Positions 8,395 through 16,966 are shown, numbered from the stretch's first letter. The stretch is DNA of 64,000 nucleotides from Kaistia defluvii (GCF_026343955.1 NZ_JAPKNI010000001.1:806001-870000), one strand, 5' to 3'. Numbers and translations: made by a program. The notes: generated by a model from the letters alone, not told the origin.

Positions 8395-10203
8395 TCAGGC
8401 GGCGTCTTCGCGGAACTGCAGGCGGGCGAGCCTCGCATAGAGGCCGCCGTGGCGCACGAGCGCCTCATGCGTGCCCTCCTCTACGATCGCGCCGCCATCC
8501 ATGACCAGGATGCGGTCGGCCTTGAGGATCGTCGCCAGGCGGTGGGCGATGACGATCGTCGTGCGGCCGACCATCAGTTCATCCAGCGCATCCTGAACGG
8601 CGACTTCGCTCTCGGCGTCGAGCGCCGAGGTCGCCTCGTCGAGCAGCAGGATCGGCGCGTCCTTGAGGATGGCGCGGGCAATCGCGATGCGCTGGCGCTG
8701 GCCGCCGGAAAGCGTCACGCCACGTTCGCCCAGTTCGGTCTCGTAGCCTTGCGGCAGCGTCGCCAGGAACGCGTCGGCATGGGCGGAGACAGTCGCCCGC
8801 TCGATCGCGGCGCGGTCGGCGCCGGGACGGCCGATGCCGATATTCTCGGCCGCGCTCGCCGCGAACACCACCGTATCCTGCGGCACGATGGCGATATGGC
8901 TGCGCAAGGCGACGGGATCGAGATCGCGGATATCGACGTCATCCACCGTCACCCGGCCCTGCTGCGGATCGTAGAAGCGCAGCATCAGGTTGAACAACGT
9001 GCTTTTGCCGGCGCCGGACGGACCGACCACGGCGACGCGTTCGCCAGGCTCGACGCGGAAACCGATATGGCGGATGGCAGCGCCCCGCCCGCCCTCGGGA
9101 TAGGCGAAGCCCACATCCTCGAACGCGACGGCGCCCCGGACCGGCTCGGCCAGTCGCAGCGGCTTGGCCGGCGCCGCGACGGACGGCTTTTCCGCCAGGA
9201 TCTCGGCAAGCCGCTCTGCGGCGCCGGTGGCATTCGAGATATCGCCCCAGACCTGCGAAAGCTCGCCAAGCGCGCCGGCGCCGATCACCGCATAGATCAG
9301 GAACTGGCCGAGCGTGCCCGGCGTCATCCGGCCCGCCATCACGTCCTGGGCGCCCCACCACAGCACCGCGACCATGCTGGCAAACACCATGAAGATGCCG
9401 AAGCCCGTCAGCGCCGCGCGAGCGACCGTCGAATTGCGCGCCGCGACAAAGGCGCCCTCCACGCTTTCCGCAAATCGCCGCGCCACCGTCGCCTCGGCCG
9501 TGAAGGCCTGGACGATGCGGATGGCGCCGACCGCTTCCGAGGCATAGGCGGAGGCATCCGCCAGCAGGTCCTGCGCCTTGCGCGAGCGTAGCCGGACTCG
9601 ACGGCCGAAGCCGACCAGCGGCAGCACGACGATCGGGAGTGCGATCAGCACGAGGCCGGAAAGCTTGGGGCTGGTGACGATCATCATCGCCACGCCGCCG
9701 ATGAACATCACCAGATTGCGCAGCGCGATCGAGATGCTGGCGCCGGCTACCGACTTGATCTGCGTGGTGTCGGCCGTCAGCCGCGAGGCGATCTCGCCGG
9801 AGCGGTTGCGGTCGAAGAAATCGATGCCGAGCGCCGAAAGATGGCGGAAAACATCGGCCCGCAGGTCGGCGACGACGCGCTCGCCAAGCCAGGTGACAAA
9901 GTAGAAGCGCAGGCTGGAAGCGGTCGCGAGCACGGCGACGACGCCGATCAGGGCCATGAAATAGACGTTGATCGTGCCGGCATTGTCGGCGGTGAAGCCG
10001 TGGTCGATCATGCGGCGCACGGCCAGCGGGACCGTCAGGGTTGCCAGCGCCGCCATCACCAGCGCCAGGATGGCGCCGACCAGTTGCGGCTTGCGGCGCA
10101 GCACATAAGGCCGCAGCATGGCCAGCGGCCGCAGCGAACGGCGTCCAGTCCTGGCAGCGCCCGCGGCGTCGCTCGATATCGCGTCTCGGTCCGCCATCGG
10201 CAC
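8395..10203 (-). CDS. ABC exporter, fused permease and ATPase (MsbA-like)
   Basis: The 602-residue half-transporter has a six-helix membrane domain (about 25-320) and an ATPase domain with Walker A GPSGAGKST near 391, the signature LSGGQRQR near 496, Walker B ILLLDEATSALD near 516 and the H-loop AHRLAT. It would act as a homodimer in the inner membrane; family members export lipid A, lipids or drugs. The first codon is GTG at 10203, but an in-frame ATG six bases on is equally possible. It stands alone on the minus strand between the OmpA-like gene and rpmE, so its substrate cannot be inferred. Confidence 0.85.
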   Translation of the reverse strand: MPMADRDAISSDAAGAARTGRRSLRPLAMLRPYVLRRKPQLVGAILALVMAALATLTVPLAVRRMIDHGFTADNAGTINVYFMALIGVVAVLATASSLRFYFVTWLGERVVADLRADVFRHLSALGIDFFDRNRSGEIASRLTADTTQIKSVAGASISIALRNLVMFIGGVAMMIVTSPKLSGLVLIALPIVVLPLVGFGRRVRLRSRKAQDLLADASAYASEAVGAIRIVQAFTAEATVARRFAESVEGAFVAARNSTVARAALTGFGIFMVFASMVAVLWWGAQDVMAGRMTPGTLGQFLIYAVIGAGALGELSQVWGDISNATGAAERLAEILAEKPSVAAPAKPLRLAEPVRGAVAFEDVGFAYPEGGRGAAIRHIGFRVEPGERVAVVGPSGAGKSTLFNLMLRFYDPQQGRVTVDDVDIRDLDPVALRSHIAIVPQDTVVFAASAAENIGIGRPGADRAAIERATVSAHADAFLATLPQGYETELGERGVTLSGGQRQRIAIARAILKDAPILLLDEATSALDAESEVAVQDALDELMVGRTTIVIAHRLATILKADRILVMDGGAIVEEGTHEALVRHGGLYARLARLQFREDAA

Positions 10204-10286
10204 CCGTCTCAGTCATTCCCGGAGGCGATCGCCTCGATGGCGCCTAGATGCACTGACGGCGGCGGTGTTTCAAGGCAAGCCGCCTC

Positions 10287-10315
10287 TTGTGCAGGCCGGA
10301 ACGCTGGGCTATATC
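10287..10315 (+). promoter_or_regulatory. Putative promoter of rpmE
   Basis: TTGTGC (10287-10292) and TATATC (10310-10315) are spaced by 17 bases, giving a leader of about 110 bases before rpmE. The leader could carry an autoregulatory structure, but no convincing one was seen. Confidence 0.5.
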
Positions 10316-10433
10316 GTCGCCCCACAGGACGGCCCGTCGCAAGCAGCCGTTTTCCCCATTGATCAGGACGGCGCTTCCGCTTCGGCGGGCGACGACCATG
10401 CGGTCCAACGGACCGAGCCGCGAGGACCAGACG

Positions 10434-10658
10434 ATGAAGAATGGCATTCATCCCGACTACCACACGATCAAGATCGTGATGACGAACGGGACCGAATATT
10501 TGACCAAGTCGACCTATGGCGAAGAAGGTTCGGTCATGAACCTCGACATCGACCCGTCGACGCATCCGGCCTGGACCGGCGGCAACCAGACCCTGCTCGA
10601 CCGCGCCGGCCGCGTCTCGCGCTTCAACAACAAGTTCAAGGGCTTCATGGGCAGCTAA
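10434..10658 (+). CDS. rpmE: 50S ribosomal protein L31
   Basis: The 74-residue protein begins [13 protein letters not shown] and contains the L31 stretch [15 protein letters not shown], followed by a basic RVSRFNNKF end. It binds the large subunit near the inter-subunit bridge. It has no cysteines, so it is the zinc-free form usual in Alphaproteobacteria. GAGGA seven bases before the ATG sets the start; longer upstream frames are Arg-rich noise. A strong terminator follows directly, so it is monocistronic. Confidence 0.95.
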   Translation: MKNGIHPDYHTIKIVMTNGTEYLTKSTYGEEGSVMNLDIDPSTHPAWTGGNQTLLDRAGRVSRFNNKFKGFMGS

Positions 10659-10683
10659 TTCGCCCGTTCGAAGCACTGGAATG

Positions 10684-10713
10684 AAAAAACCCCGGTCATT
10701 GGCCGGGGTTTTT
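10684..10713. terminator. Bidirectional terminator, rpmE / rcdA
   Basis: AAAAACCCCGG (10685-10695) pairs with CCGGGGTTTTT (10703-10713) around TCATTGG. A-rich and T-rich flanks let it stop transcripts from rpmE on the plus strand and rcdA on the minus strand. Confidence 0.85.
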
Positions 10714-10767
10714 GCTTGTCGGGATGCCGGTTGGCGGCAGGCGTGCTGCGGACGCTGCGCTTGGCGC

Positions 10768-11295
10768 CTATTCTCCGCCAGAGCCGAAGGCGCGCGCCAG
10801 TTGTCCCAACTGGCGGCTGACCGGGTTCTCGGCCGGCTCCTCGGCATTGGCAGCGTTGCACATCGCATCGTCGAGGCGGATGACGCGTTCCTGCAGCCGC
10901 ACCGAATGCTCGATCAGTTCGCGCAGCCGCACCGGCAGGTCCTGCCAGTTCGGTCCCTCGGTCAGCGTGCCGAAGCCGCGCAGCCGCACCTTGGCCTTTT
11001 CCGTGCCCGCCTGCTCGAAGGTCATCTCGCCCTCGTTGACGGCGCGCTGCAGCAGGAGCCAGGAGGCAATCTGCATCAGCCGGGTCGTCAGCCGCATCGA
11101 TTCGGTGGCGTAGGTGAGCGAGGCGGCCCGCGGGAGGTCGCGTGATTCGCCCCGGCCGTCACCGTCGAGATAGGCCGCCGTCTCCTCGACGAGCAGCATC
11201 CCTTCCCGGAAGAGGCCGCGGAAAGTGTCCGAAAACGCAAACCGTCTGCCGAAAACGACCGGCGGATCGATTTGCCCAGGGCTATCGTCTGTCAT
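10768..11295 (-). CDS. rcdA: RcdA-family protease adaptor (DUF1465)
   Basis: The 175-residue protein carries the DUF1465 core: VVFGRRFAFSDTF near the start, then EGMLLVEETAAYLDG and YATESMRLTTRLMQIASWLLLQRAV. In Caulobacter, RcdA with CpdR and PopA delivers CtrA to ClpXP at the G1-S transition; this role is inferred from the family. A CpdR gene lies at 55.2 kb. Helices dominate, with an acidic, disordered C-terminus. MTDDSPGQIDPP at 11295 is taken as the start; an upstream in-frame Met (MAAQRNGF) is possible because neither site has a strong ribosome signal. It shares a terminator with rpmE. Confidence 0.85.
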   Translation of the reverse strand: MTDDSPGQIDPPVVFGRRFAFSDTFRGLFREGMLLVEETAAYLDGDGRGESRDLPRAASLTYATESMRLTTRLMQIASWLLLQRAVNEGEMTFEQAGTEKAKVRLRGFGTLTEGPNWQDLPVRLRELIEHSVRLQERVIRLDDAMCNAANAEEPAENPVSRQLGQLARAFGSGGE

Positions 11296-11534
11296 GAAGC
11301 CATTCCGCTGCGCAGCCATGCTCACCGACCAGGGGCGAGCGGGGCGCAAGTTTTCCGGATTTTGCCTCCTGCAAAGGCGGAAGTCAAAAAAAGAGCCGCG
11401 ATGAACGGCTCTTGTGAGGCGACAGAGGGAGGAGACCAACAGAACGCTTCAGTCACATCCAGATCGCTGGATCCCCTGATTAAGGCGCCCGAAACCTTAA
11501 CGAGCCGTTAACGGTCTTCCAGGCACCGCGCGTA

Positions 11535-11726
11535 TCAGGTCTTGAAGAAGGAAGAGGCCGCCGCGCGCGACGCCGTCTTGGCGGCGATCGCCTCGCGCAG
11601 CCGTGCGATTTCGACCTCCATCAAGACGATCCGCTCGTTCAGCTCGTCGATCGAAAGCCGTCCCAGATCCTCGCCGATCCGATGCGGCGAAGGCTTTTCC
11701 ACCGGGACGTCGTCGAAAAGGGCCAT
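11535..11726 (-). CDS. Small coiled-coil protein, DUF1192 family
   Basis: The 63-residue protein MALFDDVPVEKPSPHRIGED has the DUF1192 pattern: an acidic start, GEDLGRLSIDELNERI, then a heptad-like helix LMEVEIARLREAIAAK and a short tail. The family is widespread in Alphaproteobacteria and has no assigned function. GGAG six bases before the ATG supports this start. It is divergent from the quinone oxidoreductase, with about 97 bases between them for two promoters. Confidence 0.8.
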   Translation of the reverse strand: MALFDDVPVEKPSPHRIGEDLGRLSIDELNERIVLMEVEIARLREAIAAKTASRAAASSFFKT

Positions 11727-11823
11727 GATGCGCTCCACTCGTTTTTGGATCCCGCCTGGTCCAAAGATAGCAAGATTGAATCGGCCTTTGCCAGACAGGG
11801 CGCCGAAGTCCAAGGAGACGTTC

Positions 11824-12822
11824 ATGAACGCTGTTCCCGAAACCATGACCGCCATCGCCATTTCCGAGCCGGGCGGGCCGGACGTTCTGCAGCCGACCCA
11901 GCGCCCGGTGCCGCACCCGTTCGAGCACGAGATCCTGATCCAGGTGGCGGCGGCCGGCGTCAACCGGCCCGACGTGGCGCAGCGGCAGGGCCATTACCCG
12001 CCGCCCAAGGGCGCCTCCGACCTGCCGGGCCTCGAGGTTGCCGGCCATGTCGTGGCGCTCGGCCGCAATGTCACGCGCTTCGCCATCGGCGATACGGTAA
12101 CGGCGCTGGTCGCCGGCGGCGGCTATGCCGAATATGTCACCGTCAACGAAACCAATGCCCTCCCCGTGCCCAGGGGCCTGAGCCTGGTCGAGGCGGCAGC
12201 CCTGCCCGAGACCTTCTTCACCGTCTGGCACAATGTCTTCGAGCGCTGCGGCCTCAAGGCCGGCGACATCTTCCTCATGCATGGCGGCACGTCCGGCATC
12301 GGCACGACGGCGATCCAGCTCGCCAAGGCCTTCGGCGCCACCGTGCTGGCGACGGCCGGATCGGCCGAGAAGTGCGCCGCCTGCGTCGAACTCGGCGCCA
12401 GCCACGCCATCAACTACCATACGGAGGATTTCGTCAGCGTCGTGAAGACGGTGACCGAGGGCCACGGCGCCGATGTCATCCTCGACATGGTCGGCGGCGA
12501 CTATATCGAGCGCAATTTCGATGCCGCCGCGCTGGACGGCCATATCGGCCAGATCGCCTTCCTGAACGGCCCGATCGCCGACGTGAACTTCACCCGCCTT
12601 CTGTCCAAGCGGCTGACCCTGACGGGATCGACGCTGCGCCCGCGCACCGTGGGCTTCAAGGCCGGCATTGCGCGCGCACTGGAGGCGAAGGTCTGGCCTC
12701 TGATCGAACAGCGGCAGATCCTGCCCCGGATCGATGCGACCTTCCCGCTGCTGCAGGCCGCGGAAGCGCATCGACGGATGGAAAGCTCTGGCCATATCGG
12801 CAAGATCGTCCTGACGCTCTGA
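11824..12822 (+). CDS. NAD(P)H:quinone oxidoreductase (zinc-free MDR family)
   Basis: The 332-residue protein is a medium-chain dehydrogenase/reductase of the quinone oxidoreductase type. An N-terminal GroES-like fold (LQPTQRPVPHPFEHEILIQV, GVNRPDVAQRQG) is followed by the cofactor loop MHGGTSGIGTTAIQLAK near residue 152. Zinc-ligand cysteines of alcohol dehydrogenases are absent, which fits one-electron or hydride reduction of quinones with NADPH. AAGGAG six bases before ATG 11824 gives the start. Homologues are often called PIG3-like. It is divergent from the DUF1192 gene and has no other clear partner. Confidence 0.88.
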   Translation: MNAVPETMTAIAISEPGGPDVLQPTQRPVPHPFEHEILIQVAAAGVNRPDVAQRQGHYPPPKGASDLPGLEVAGHVVALGRNVTRFAIGDTVTALVAGGGYAEYVTVNETNALPVPRGLSLVEAAALPETFFTVWHNVFERCGLKAGDIFLMHGGTSGIGTTAIQLAKAFGATVLATAGSAEKCAACVELGASHAINYHTEDFVSVVKTVTEGHGADVILDMVGGDYIERNFDAAALDGHIGQIAFLNGPIADVNFTRLLSKRLTLTGSTLRPRTVGFKAGIARALEAKVWPLIEQRQILPRIDATFPLLQAAEAHRRMESSGHIGKIVLTL

Positions 12823-12851
12823 TCGGCAGGGCCCGCTCCGCCGAAAATGAA

Positions 12852-12875
12852 CGGCCGGTGAAACCAGACCGGCCG
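12852..12875 (+). terminator. Possible terminator after the quinone oxidoreductase
   Basis: CGGCCGGT (12852-12859) and ACCGGCCG (12868-12875) form an 8-base stem with an 8-base loop 30 bases past the stop. There is no U-tract, so termination efficiency is doubtful. The rest of the spacer to 13114 holds nothing recognisable. Confidence 0.4.
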
Positions 12876-13114
12876 AACGCCGTTGCCCTCCCGGGCGCTG
12901 AAGTTCACCGGCGCAGCCAAGCGTAAACATCGGCAGTGCCCTGTCGAGGTCGGCGGATGGAGGCTGAATATCGGCTCGCTCGGACCGTGGAGCAGCCTCC
13001 ATGCAGTAGACTTCGAGACCGCGAGAAACCTAGCCTATCGTTTCCTCTTCGTTGAATGGGACGATTTGATGTAAGATTGCGCTCGTCGGTGCAACACGCA
13101 CCCCGGAGGACAAC

Positions 13115-13438
13115 ATGCAACGCCAAAATACTTGGGTATGGGTCGTCGTCGTCATCATCGTTCTGGTGATCGCCTATTTCTGGTGGAAGTCACGCACGCC
13201 CGTCGCGCCGCCCACGCCGGCGGCCGTAGAGCAGTCCACGCCGGCGCCCGCCCCGGCAACCCCGGCTCCGGAACCCGTCAAACCGGCCGAGCCCGCTCCG
13301 GCTCCTGCGCCGGCTACCCCCGAGCCTGCTCCGGCAACCCCGGCCCCGGCAGCCCCCGAGCCCGCGCCGGCCACCCCGGCTCCGGCGACGCCCGAGCCCG
13401 CGCCAGCCACTCCGGCCCCGGCGACTCCCGCCCCGTAA
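13115..13438 (+). CDS. Membrane-anchored Pro/Ala-repeat protein
   Basis: The 107-residue protein has one N-terminal membrane helix (about 8-25, WVWVVVVIIVLVIAYFWW) followed by about 75 residues made almost only of Ala, Pro, Thr and Glu in repeats such as PAPATPEP. The tail would be an extended, unstructured periplasmic spacer, like the Pro-rich rods of TonB-type proteins, but no terminal domain is present. GGAGG seven bases before the ATG supports translation. The repeat varies in its Glu positions, arguing against recent slippage. Function unknown. A strong hairpin follows. Confidence 0.75.
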   Translation: MQRQNTWVWVVVVIIVLVIAYFWWKSRTPVAPPTPAAVEQSTPAPAPATPAPEPVKPAEPAPAPAPATPEPAPATPAPAAPEPAPATPAPATPEPAPATPAPATPAP

Positions 13439-13463
13439 GCCTATGGCGGGCATGACCTAGATT

Positions 13464-13491
13464 GCCGGATGCGACCTCGGTCGCATCCGGC
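13464..13491 (+). terminator. Strong hairpin after the Pro/Ala-repeat gene
   Basis: GCCGGATGCGACC (13464-13476) and GGTCGCATCCGGC (13479-13491) are exact inverted copies, leaving a minimal loop. Only TTCAA follows, so it is a terminator without a proper U-tract or a transcript-end protector. Confidence 0.6.
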
Positions 13492-13563
13492 TTCAATCGT
13501 AGCCTGCCGGCACATCGGCGGCAGTGGCAGCGGGACGGAATGGGCCGATCACCCATCCCCTTT

Positions 13564-13591
13564 GGCAAGCGGCGCTTGCCGCCTGGCAAGC
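13564..13591. promoter_or_regulatory. Three alternating GGCAAGC/GCTTGCC arms before the trcR promoter
   Basis: GGCAAGC at 13564-13570, its inverse GCTTGCC at 13574-13580 and GGCAAGC again at 13585-13591 can pair in two exclusive ways. They end six bases before the putative -35 element, so they are more likely DNA sites for a dimeric regulator than an RNA switch. Confidence 0.45.
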
Positions 13592-13596
13592 ATTGT

Positions 13597-13625
13597 TTGC
13601 GTCGGGAAGGGCACCGGTCTATATA
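13597..13625 (+). promoter_or_regulatory. Putative promoter of trcR
   Basis: TTGCGT (13597-13602), a 17-base spacer and TATATA (13620-13625) fit a sigma-70 promoter, giving a leader of about 70 bases to the ATG at 13701. Confidence 0.5.
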
Positions 13626-13700
13626 TCGGCCCATTCCCGTCATTCAGACGATTGCTCTGCTCCTCCGGCCGACCACCGGGAGAGCGACCAGGAGAGAATT

Positions 13701-14423
13701 ATGTCGACTATCCCGCTGATGCCAAAGGCAACCGCCGTATGGCTCGTCGAGAATACCTCTCTCGGCTTCGACCAGATCGCCGATTTCTGCAAGCTTCACC
13801 CGCTCGAAGTGAAGGCAATCGCCGACGGCGAGGCCGCCCAGACGATCAAGGGCCTCGATCCTGTGACGACCGGCCAGCTGACGCGCGAGGAAATCGACCG
13901 CGCCCAGAAGGATCCGAAATACCGGCTCAAGATGGCCGAGACGCGCGTCCGCGTTCCCGTGCAGAAGCGCAAGGGTCCGCGCTACACGCCGGTTTCGCGC
14001 CGCCAGGATCGTCCCAACGCCATTCTCTGGCTGCTGCGCAATCACCCGGAGCTGAAGGACGCCGCGATCATGCGTCTGGTCGGCACGACCAAGCCGACGA
14101 TCGATTCGATCCGCGGCCGCAGCCACTGGAATTCCACCAATCTGACGCCGTCCGACCCGGTCATGCTCGGCCTGTGCTCGCAGATCGATCTCGATTTCGA
14201 AGTCGAGAAGGCCGCCAAGAACGCACCGCCGCGTGAAATCGGCGCCGAGGGCGAGACGCTGCTGTCGACGGAAGAGACGACCGCAGCCGACGCCCTGGCC
14301 TCGGCTGCGCTGCGCTCCTATCGCCCGGAAGAGCCGCAGGAAGACGAACTGGACGCCGACGCGGTCTTTGCCAAGCTGAAGTCGCTGAAGGGCCCCGTCG
14401 ACGAGGACGAAGACGAGGCCTGA
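13701..14423 (+). CDS. trcR: DUF1013 protein, TrcR-type cell-cycle transcription regulator
   Basis: The 240-residue protein begins MSTIPLMPKATAVWLVEN and contains FDQIADFCKLHPLEVKAIADGE, an HTH-like segment, and a second one around HPELKDAAIMRLVGTTKPTIDSIRGRSHWN. That architecture is the DUF1013 family, annotated in Alphaproteobacteria as cell-cycle regulator TrcR. The C-terminal 60 residues are acidic and probably disordered, ending in an Asp/Glu run. GGAGAG precedes ATG 13701; a longer in-frame extension lacks conservation. I know the family name but little published mechanism, so the regulatory role is from family naming. It stands alone, with its own promoter and terminator. Confidence 0.8.
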   Translation: MSTIPLMPKATAVWLVENTSLGFDQIADFCKLHPLEVKAIADGEAAQTIKGLDPVTTGQLTREEIDRAQKDPKYRLKMAETRVRVPVQKRKGPRYTPVSRRQDRPNAILWLLRNHPELKDAAIMRLVGTTKPTIDSIRGRSHWNSTNLTPSDPVMLGLCSQIDLDFEVEKAAKNAPPREIGAEGETLLSTEETTAADALASAALRSYRPEEPQEDELDADAVFAKLKSLKGPVDEDEDEA

Positions 14424-14513
14424 CGCCAGGCCCGGCTGGATCCCCAGCCCGCCGCACGGGCCGCCGCAGGCGCCCACCCATATGCGTCGCCCGGCGCCTG
14501 ATCGATCCTTCGC

Positions 14514-14545
14514 AAGGCCTCGCCCATCCGGGCGGGGCCTTTTCC
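14514..14545 (+). terminator. Intrinsic terminator after trcR
   Basis: A 12-base stem with one G-T pair (14514-14525 with 14530-14541) and loop ATCC runs into TTTTCC. The following 210 bases up to the rpsU promoter contain no recognisable gene. Confidence 0.75.
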
Positions 14546-14756
14546 TTGTCCGCCGGAACGATTCCTCGACGTCCCGTGATGTGCGATTGCGACTCACTCG
14601 CGAAGAATTGCTTCCAGCGCCGGATTCTGCTTGAATCAGCCTTGTGGCGGCCTTGGACGCTCGTGAATTCCGACCTGTGGATCTCGGAAGGCGGGCCAAA
14701 AAGCCACGCGGACCCGGCGAAAACGAGAATTTACCTTGTTTCGGCGGCTCTCCGCT

Positions 14757-14786
14757 TTGACATCGCCTCCCCCCTTCTGCTATGAG
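14757..14786 (+). promoter_or_regulatory. Promoter of rpsU
   Basis: A consensus TTGACA (14757-14762), an 18-base spacer and TATGAG (14781-14786) lie 100 bases before rpsU. The perfect -35 suits a highly expressed ribosomal gene. Confidence 0.65.
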
Positions 14787-14886
14787 AGCGACCACAATTG
14801 GGACGGTGTTGATAAGCGGCTTTTGTCGCCCTGCCTCGTCTCCCCCGAGATTTCATCCGGACCGGATCAAGATAGGACGCTCCCGC

Positions 14887-15117
14887 GTGCAGGTACTCGT
14901 TCGCGACAATAACGTCGATCAGGCGCTCAAGGCTCTCAAGAAGAAGATGCAGCGTGAAGGCATCTTCCGTGAGATGAAGCTGCGCAACTTCTACGAGAAG
15001 CCCTCGGAGAAGAAGGCACGCGAGAAGGCGGAAGCCGTTCGCCGTGCTCGCAAGCTGGCTCGCAAGCGCGCCCAGCGCGAAGGCGGCATCGTGGCGGCTC
15101 CCAAGCCGAAGCGCTGA
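14887..15117 (+). CDS. rpsU: 30S ribosomal protein S21
   Basis: The 76-residue, strongly basic protein starts at GTG with [20 protein letters not shown] and continues [20 protein letters not shown], the S21 signature. It binds the small-subunit platform near the anti-Shine-Dalgarno region and helps initiation. AGGA lies about ten bases before the GTG. Longer frames add 35 unconserved residues. It has its own strong promoter and terminator. Confidence 0.95.
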   Translation: MQVLVRDNNVDQALKALKKKMQREGIFREMKLRNFYEKPSEKKAREKAEAVRRARKLARKRAQREGGIVAAPKPKR

Positions 15118-15173
15118 TAAGTCAGGGTATCGCCCTGCTTTCGCCTGCTTTTTCGCTTTGAAGTTCAGAGGTG

Positions 15174-15207
15174 ACGAGCCCGTTGTTTCGGGCTCGTTTC
15201 CTTTTGT
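15174..15207 (+). terminator. Intrinsic terminator after rpsU
   Basis: ACGAGCCC (15174-15181) and GGGCTCGT (15190-15197) with an 8-base loop are followed by TTCCTTTTG. Confidence 0.7.
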
Positions 15208-15336
15208 TTTCTTGCGCCCTTTCCATTCGCCATGGGCGCCCGTTTGGGAGCTACGCTCATGATGGCGCTCGGCAGGTTTTCATCCGCGAGCCCGGCCTCG
15301 ACCGCAATCGGCAGCCAGGCGCTTGCCTTGAGGTCG

Positions 15337-16164
15337 ATGAGCGGATTGCGGCAGCGGCCGCTCTGGGTCGCCCTCGCCGGCGCGCTGGCACTTGCCGGCT
15401 GCCAGACGGCATCCAACGTTCACGACTTCGACGATGTCGACCGCGCCATGGGCTCGGAGGCGAACATCTCGTCGCTCAGTTCGGTCGTGAACCAGAATCC
15501 CAGCGACGCCTCGGGCTACAATGTGCGCGGCACCGCGCTCGGCCGCGCCGGACGCTACGACCAGGCGCTGGCGGACTTCAACCGCGCCATCGAGATCAAT
15601 CCGGGCTTCTACCAGGCCTATTCGAACCGCGCCCTCGTCCAGCGCAAGCTGAACCAGAACGGCCAGGCGCTGTCGGACTATAATCGTTCGATCGAGATCA
15701 ATCCGAGCTACAACGAAGCCTATGTCGGCCGCGGCAATCTCTATCGCTCGCAGGGCCAGATCGACATGGCGCTCGCCGATTTCTCCAGGGCGATCGAGCT
15801 CGAGCCGACCGATCCCAAGGCCTATAACAATCGCGCCCTGATCTATCAGGGCCAGGGCCGCCACAACGACGCCATCGCCGATTTCACGGCGTCGATGACC
15901 TATGCGCCGAACGCGGTCGCCCCGCATCTCGGCCGTGGCCTGTCCTATCTCGCAACCGCCGACTACAAGGCCGCGCTCGACGACTTCAACGCCGTCGTCC
16001 GTCGCGACAAGGACAATTACCAGGGCTGGACCAACCAGGGCCTGGCGCTGGAGAAGCTGGGCGAGCGCGACGCGGCCTACGCCGCCTTCAACCGCGCCCA
16101 CACACTCAATTCCGGCTACGCCCCCGCCCGCGACGGCATGCGCCGCACGGCGCCCGCCAGCTAA
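15337..16164 (+). CDS. TPR-repeat lipoprotein (NlpI-like)
   Basis: The 275-residue product starts with a lipoprotein signal: basic MSGLRQRPLW, hydrophobic core, and lipobox LAGC with the acylated Cys near residue 22. About six tetratricopeptide repeats follow (for example YDQALADFNRAIEINP and IDMALADFSRAIELEP), forming a superhelical scaffold for protein partners. Such lipoproteins act in the periplasm on envelope complexes; NlpI, which tethers peptidoglycan hydrolases and proteases, is the nearest known type, but the partner here is unknown. ATG 15337 with GAGG before it fits the signal peptide; a start at 15232 would put 35 non-signal residues ahead. Confidence 0.82.
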   Translation: MSGLRQRPLWVALAGALALAGCQTASNVHDFDDVDRAMGSEANISSLSSVVNQNPSDASGYNVRGTALGRAGRYDQALADFNRAIEINPGFYQAYSNRALVQRKLNQNGQALSDYNRSIEINPSYNEAYVGRGNLYRSQGQIDMALADFSRAIELEPTDPKAYNNRALIYQGQGRHNDAIADFTASMTYAPNAVAPHLGRGLSYLATADYKAALDDFNAVVRRDKDNYQGWTNQGLALEKLGERDAAYAAFNRAHTLNSGYAPARDGMRRTAPAS

Positions 16165-16216
16165 GCCGACACATCGGGCGGGGACCGCTCGGAGCCCCGC
16201 CTGCGGTCGCTGCGGC

Positions 16217-16966
16217 CTAATCTGGCTGGACGTCCGGATCCTCGAAGGGTTTCAGCCGCAGCCGGGTCAGGTGGTCGCCCGGCGCCGCGCGCTCGTCGAA
16301 GACGTCGGTGCCGCGCCGGTAGTTTCCGGGCCATTTCTGCCGCCGCTCGGGTGAATCGGGGTCCTTCAGCGCCTCCTGGAAGACGCCGCGCCGGGCGCTC
16401 CACTGACGCATATATTCGGCGAGTTCGGGATCGTCGGCGAGCTTCCTCTTTTCAGGCTCGAAGCTCTCCAGTTCGCCCCGCTTCACGGGAACGATCTGGC
16501 ATATCGGCTGCCCCTTCCTGAACCGCACGGCGAAATTCGGCCGGGTCAGTTGCCAGTTCATCGAGACGACGGTCGAGGCCCAATCCATCTCGACGATCCC
16601 GGTGAGCGGCGACACGCCGTCGACCGGACTGTTCGGCGGGGCTTGGATAATCAGGTCGTAACCCGGTTCGGTCCGGAACACGGCCGGCACCTTGTAGGTG
16701 ATGATTCCCGCGCCGAAAAAACTGAGGATCAGCCCGTTCGAATCCTCGTCCTCGAGAATCGCGAGACAGTCCTTGTCGCTGCCGCCATTCCAGATGGCGG
16801 TGAAGCTGACCGGCGACAGGATCTCCCAGCCATGCATGTTGGCCATCAGCAGCGGCAGGCAGCCATAGGCATATCGCTCGAAATAGGCGTCCATCCAAGC
16901 GCGGTTCGGTCGCGCCGGCCGTATGTCGATCTCGTGGCCGTCCATCACATAGGCGATGAGCTTCAT
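16217..16966 (-). CDS. DUF6065-family protein
   Basis: The 249-residue soluble protein has the pattern I associate with DUF6065: a near N-terminal PNRAWMDAYFERYAYGCLP, then MHGWEILSPVSFTAIWNGG, FGAGIITYKVPAVFRTEPGY, PPNSPVDGVSPLTGIVEMDW, MNWQLTRPNFAVRFRKGQPI and a charged C-terminal WPGNYRRG end. The many Trp and Gly residues and alternating strands suggest a beta-rich enzyme or binding fold, but no catalytic motif is recognised. MKLIAYVMDG at 16966 is chosen as start; an in-frame GTG at 17017 would add 17 residues. A 34-codon gene resembling a RiPP precursor lies 101 bases upstream on the same strand, so it may act on that peptide (inference). Confidence 0.65.
   Translation of the reverse strand: MKLIAYVMDGHEIDIRPARPNRAWMDAYFERYAYGCLPLLMANMHGWEILSPVSFTAIWNGGSDKDCLAILEDEDSNGLILSFFGAGIITYKVPAVFRTEPGYDLIIQAPPNSPVDGVSPLTGIVEMDWASTVVSMNWQLTRPNFAVRFRKGQPICQIVPVKRGELESFEPEKRKLADDPELAEYMRQWSARRGVFQEALKDPDSPERRQKWPGNYRRGTDVFDERAAPGDHLTRLRLKPFEDPDVQPD

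Noticed and set aside
12883..13074. 63-codon frame before the Pro/Ala-repeat gene
   Set aside because: No ribosome site and no recognisable family; it overlaps a terminator-like stem.
13220..13437. Tandem DNA repeat or CRISPR-like array in the Pro/Ala gene
   Set aside because: The repeats are codon-level GCC/CCG/ACC mixtures with variable units and no spacer pattern.
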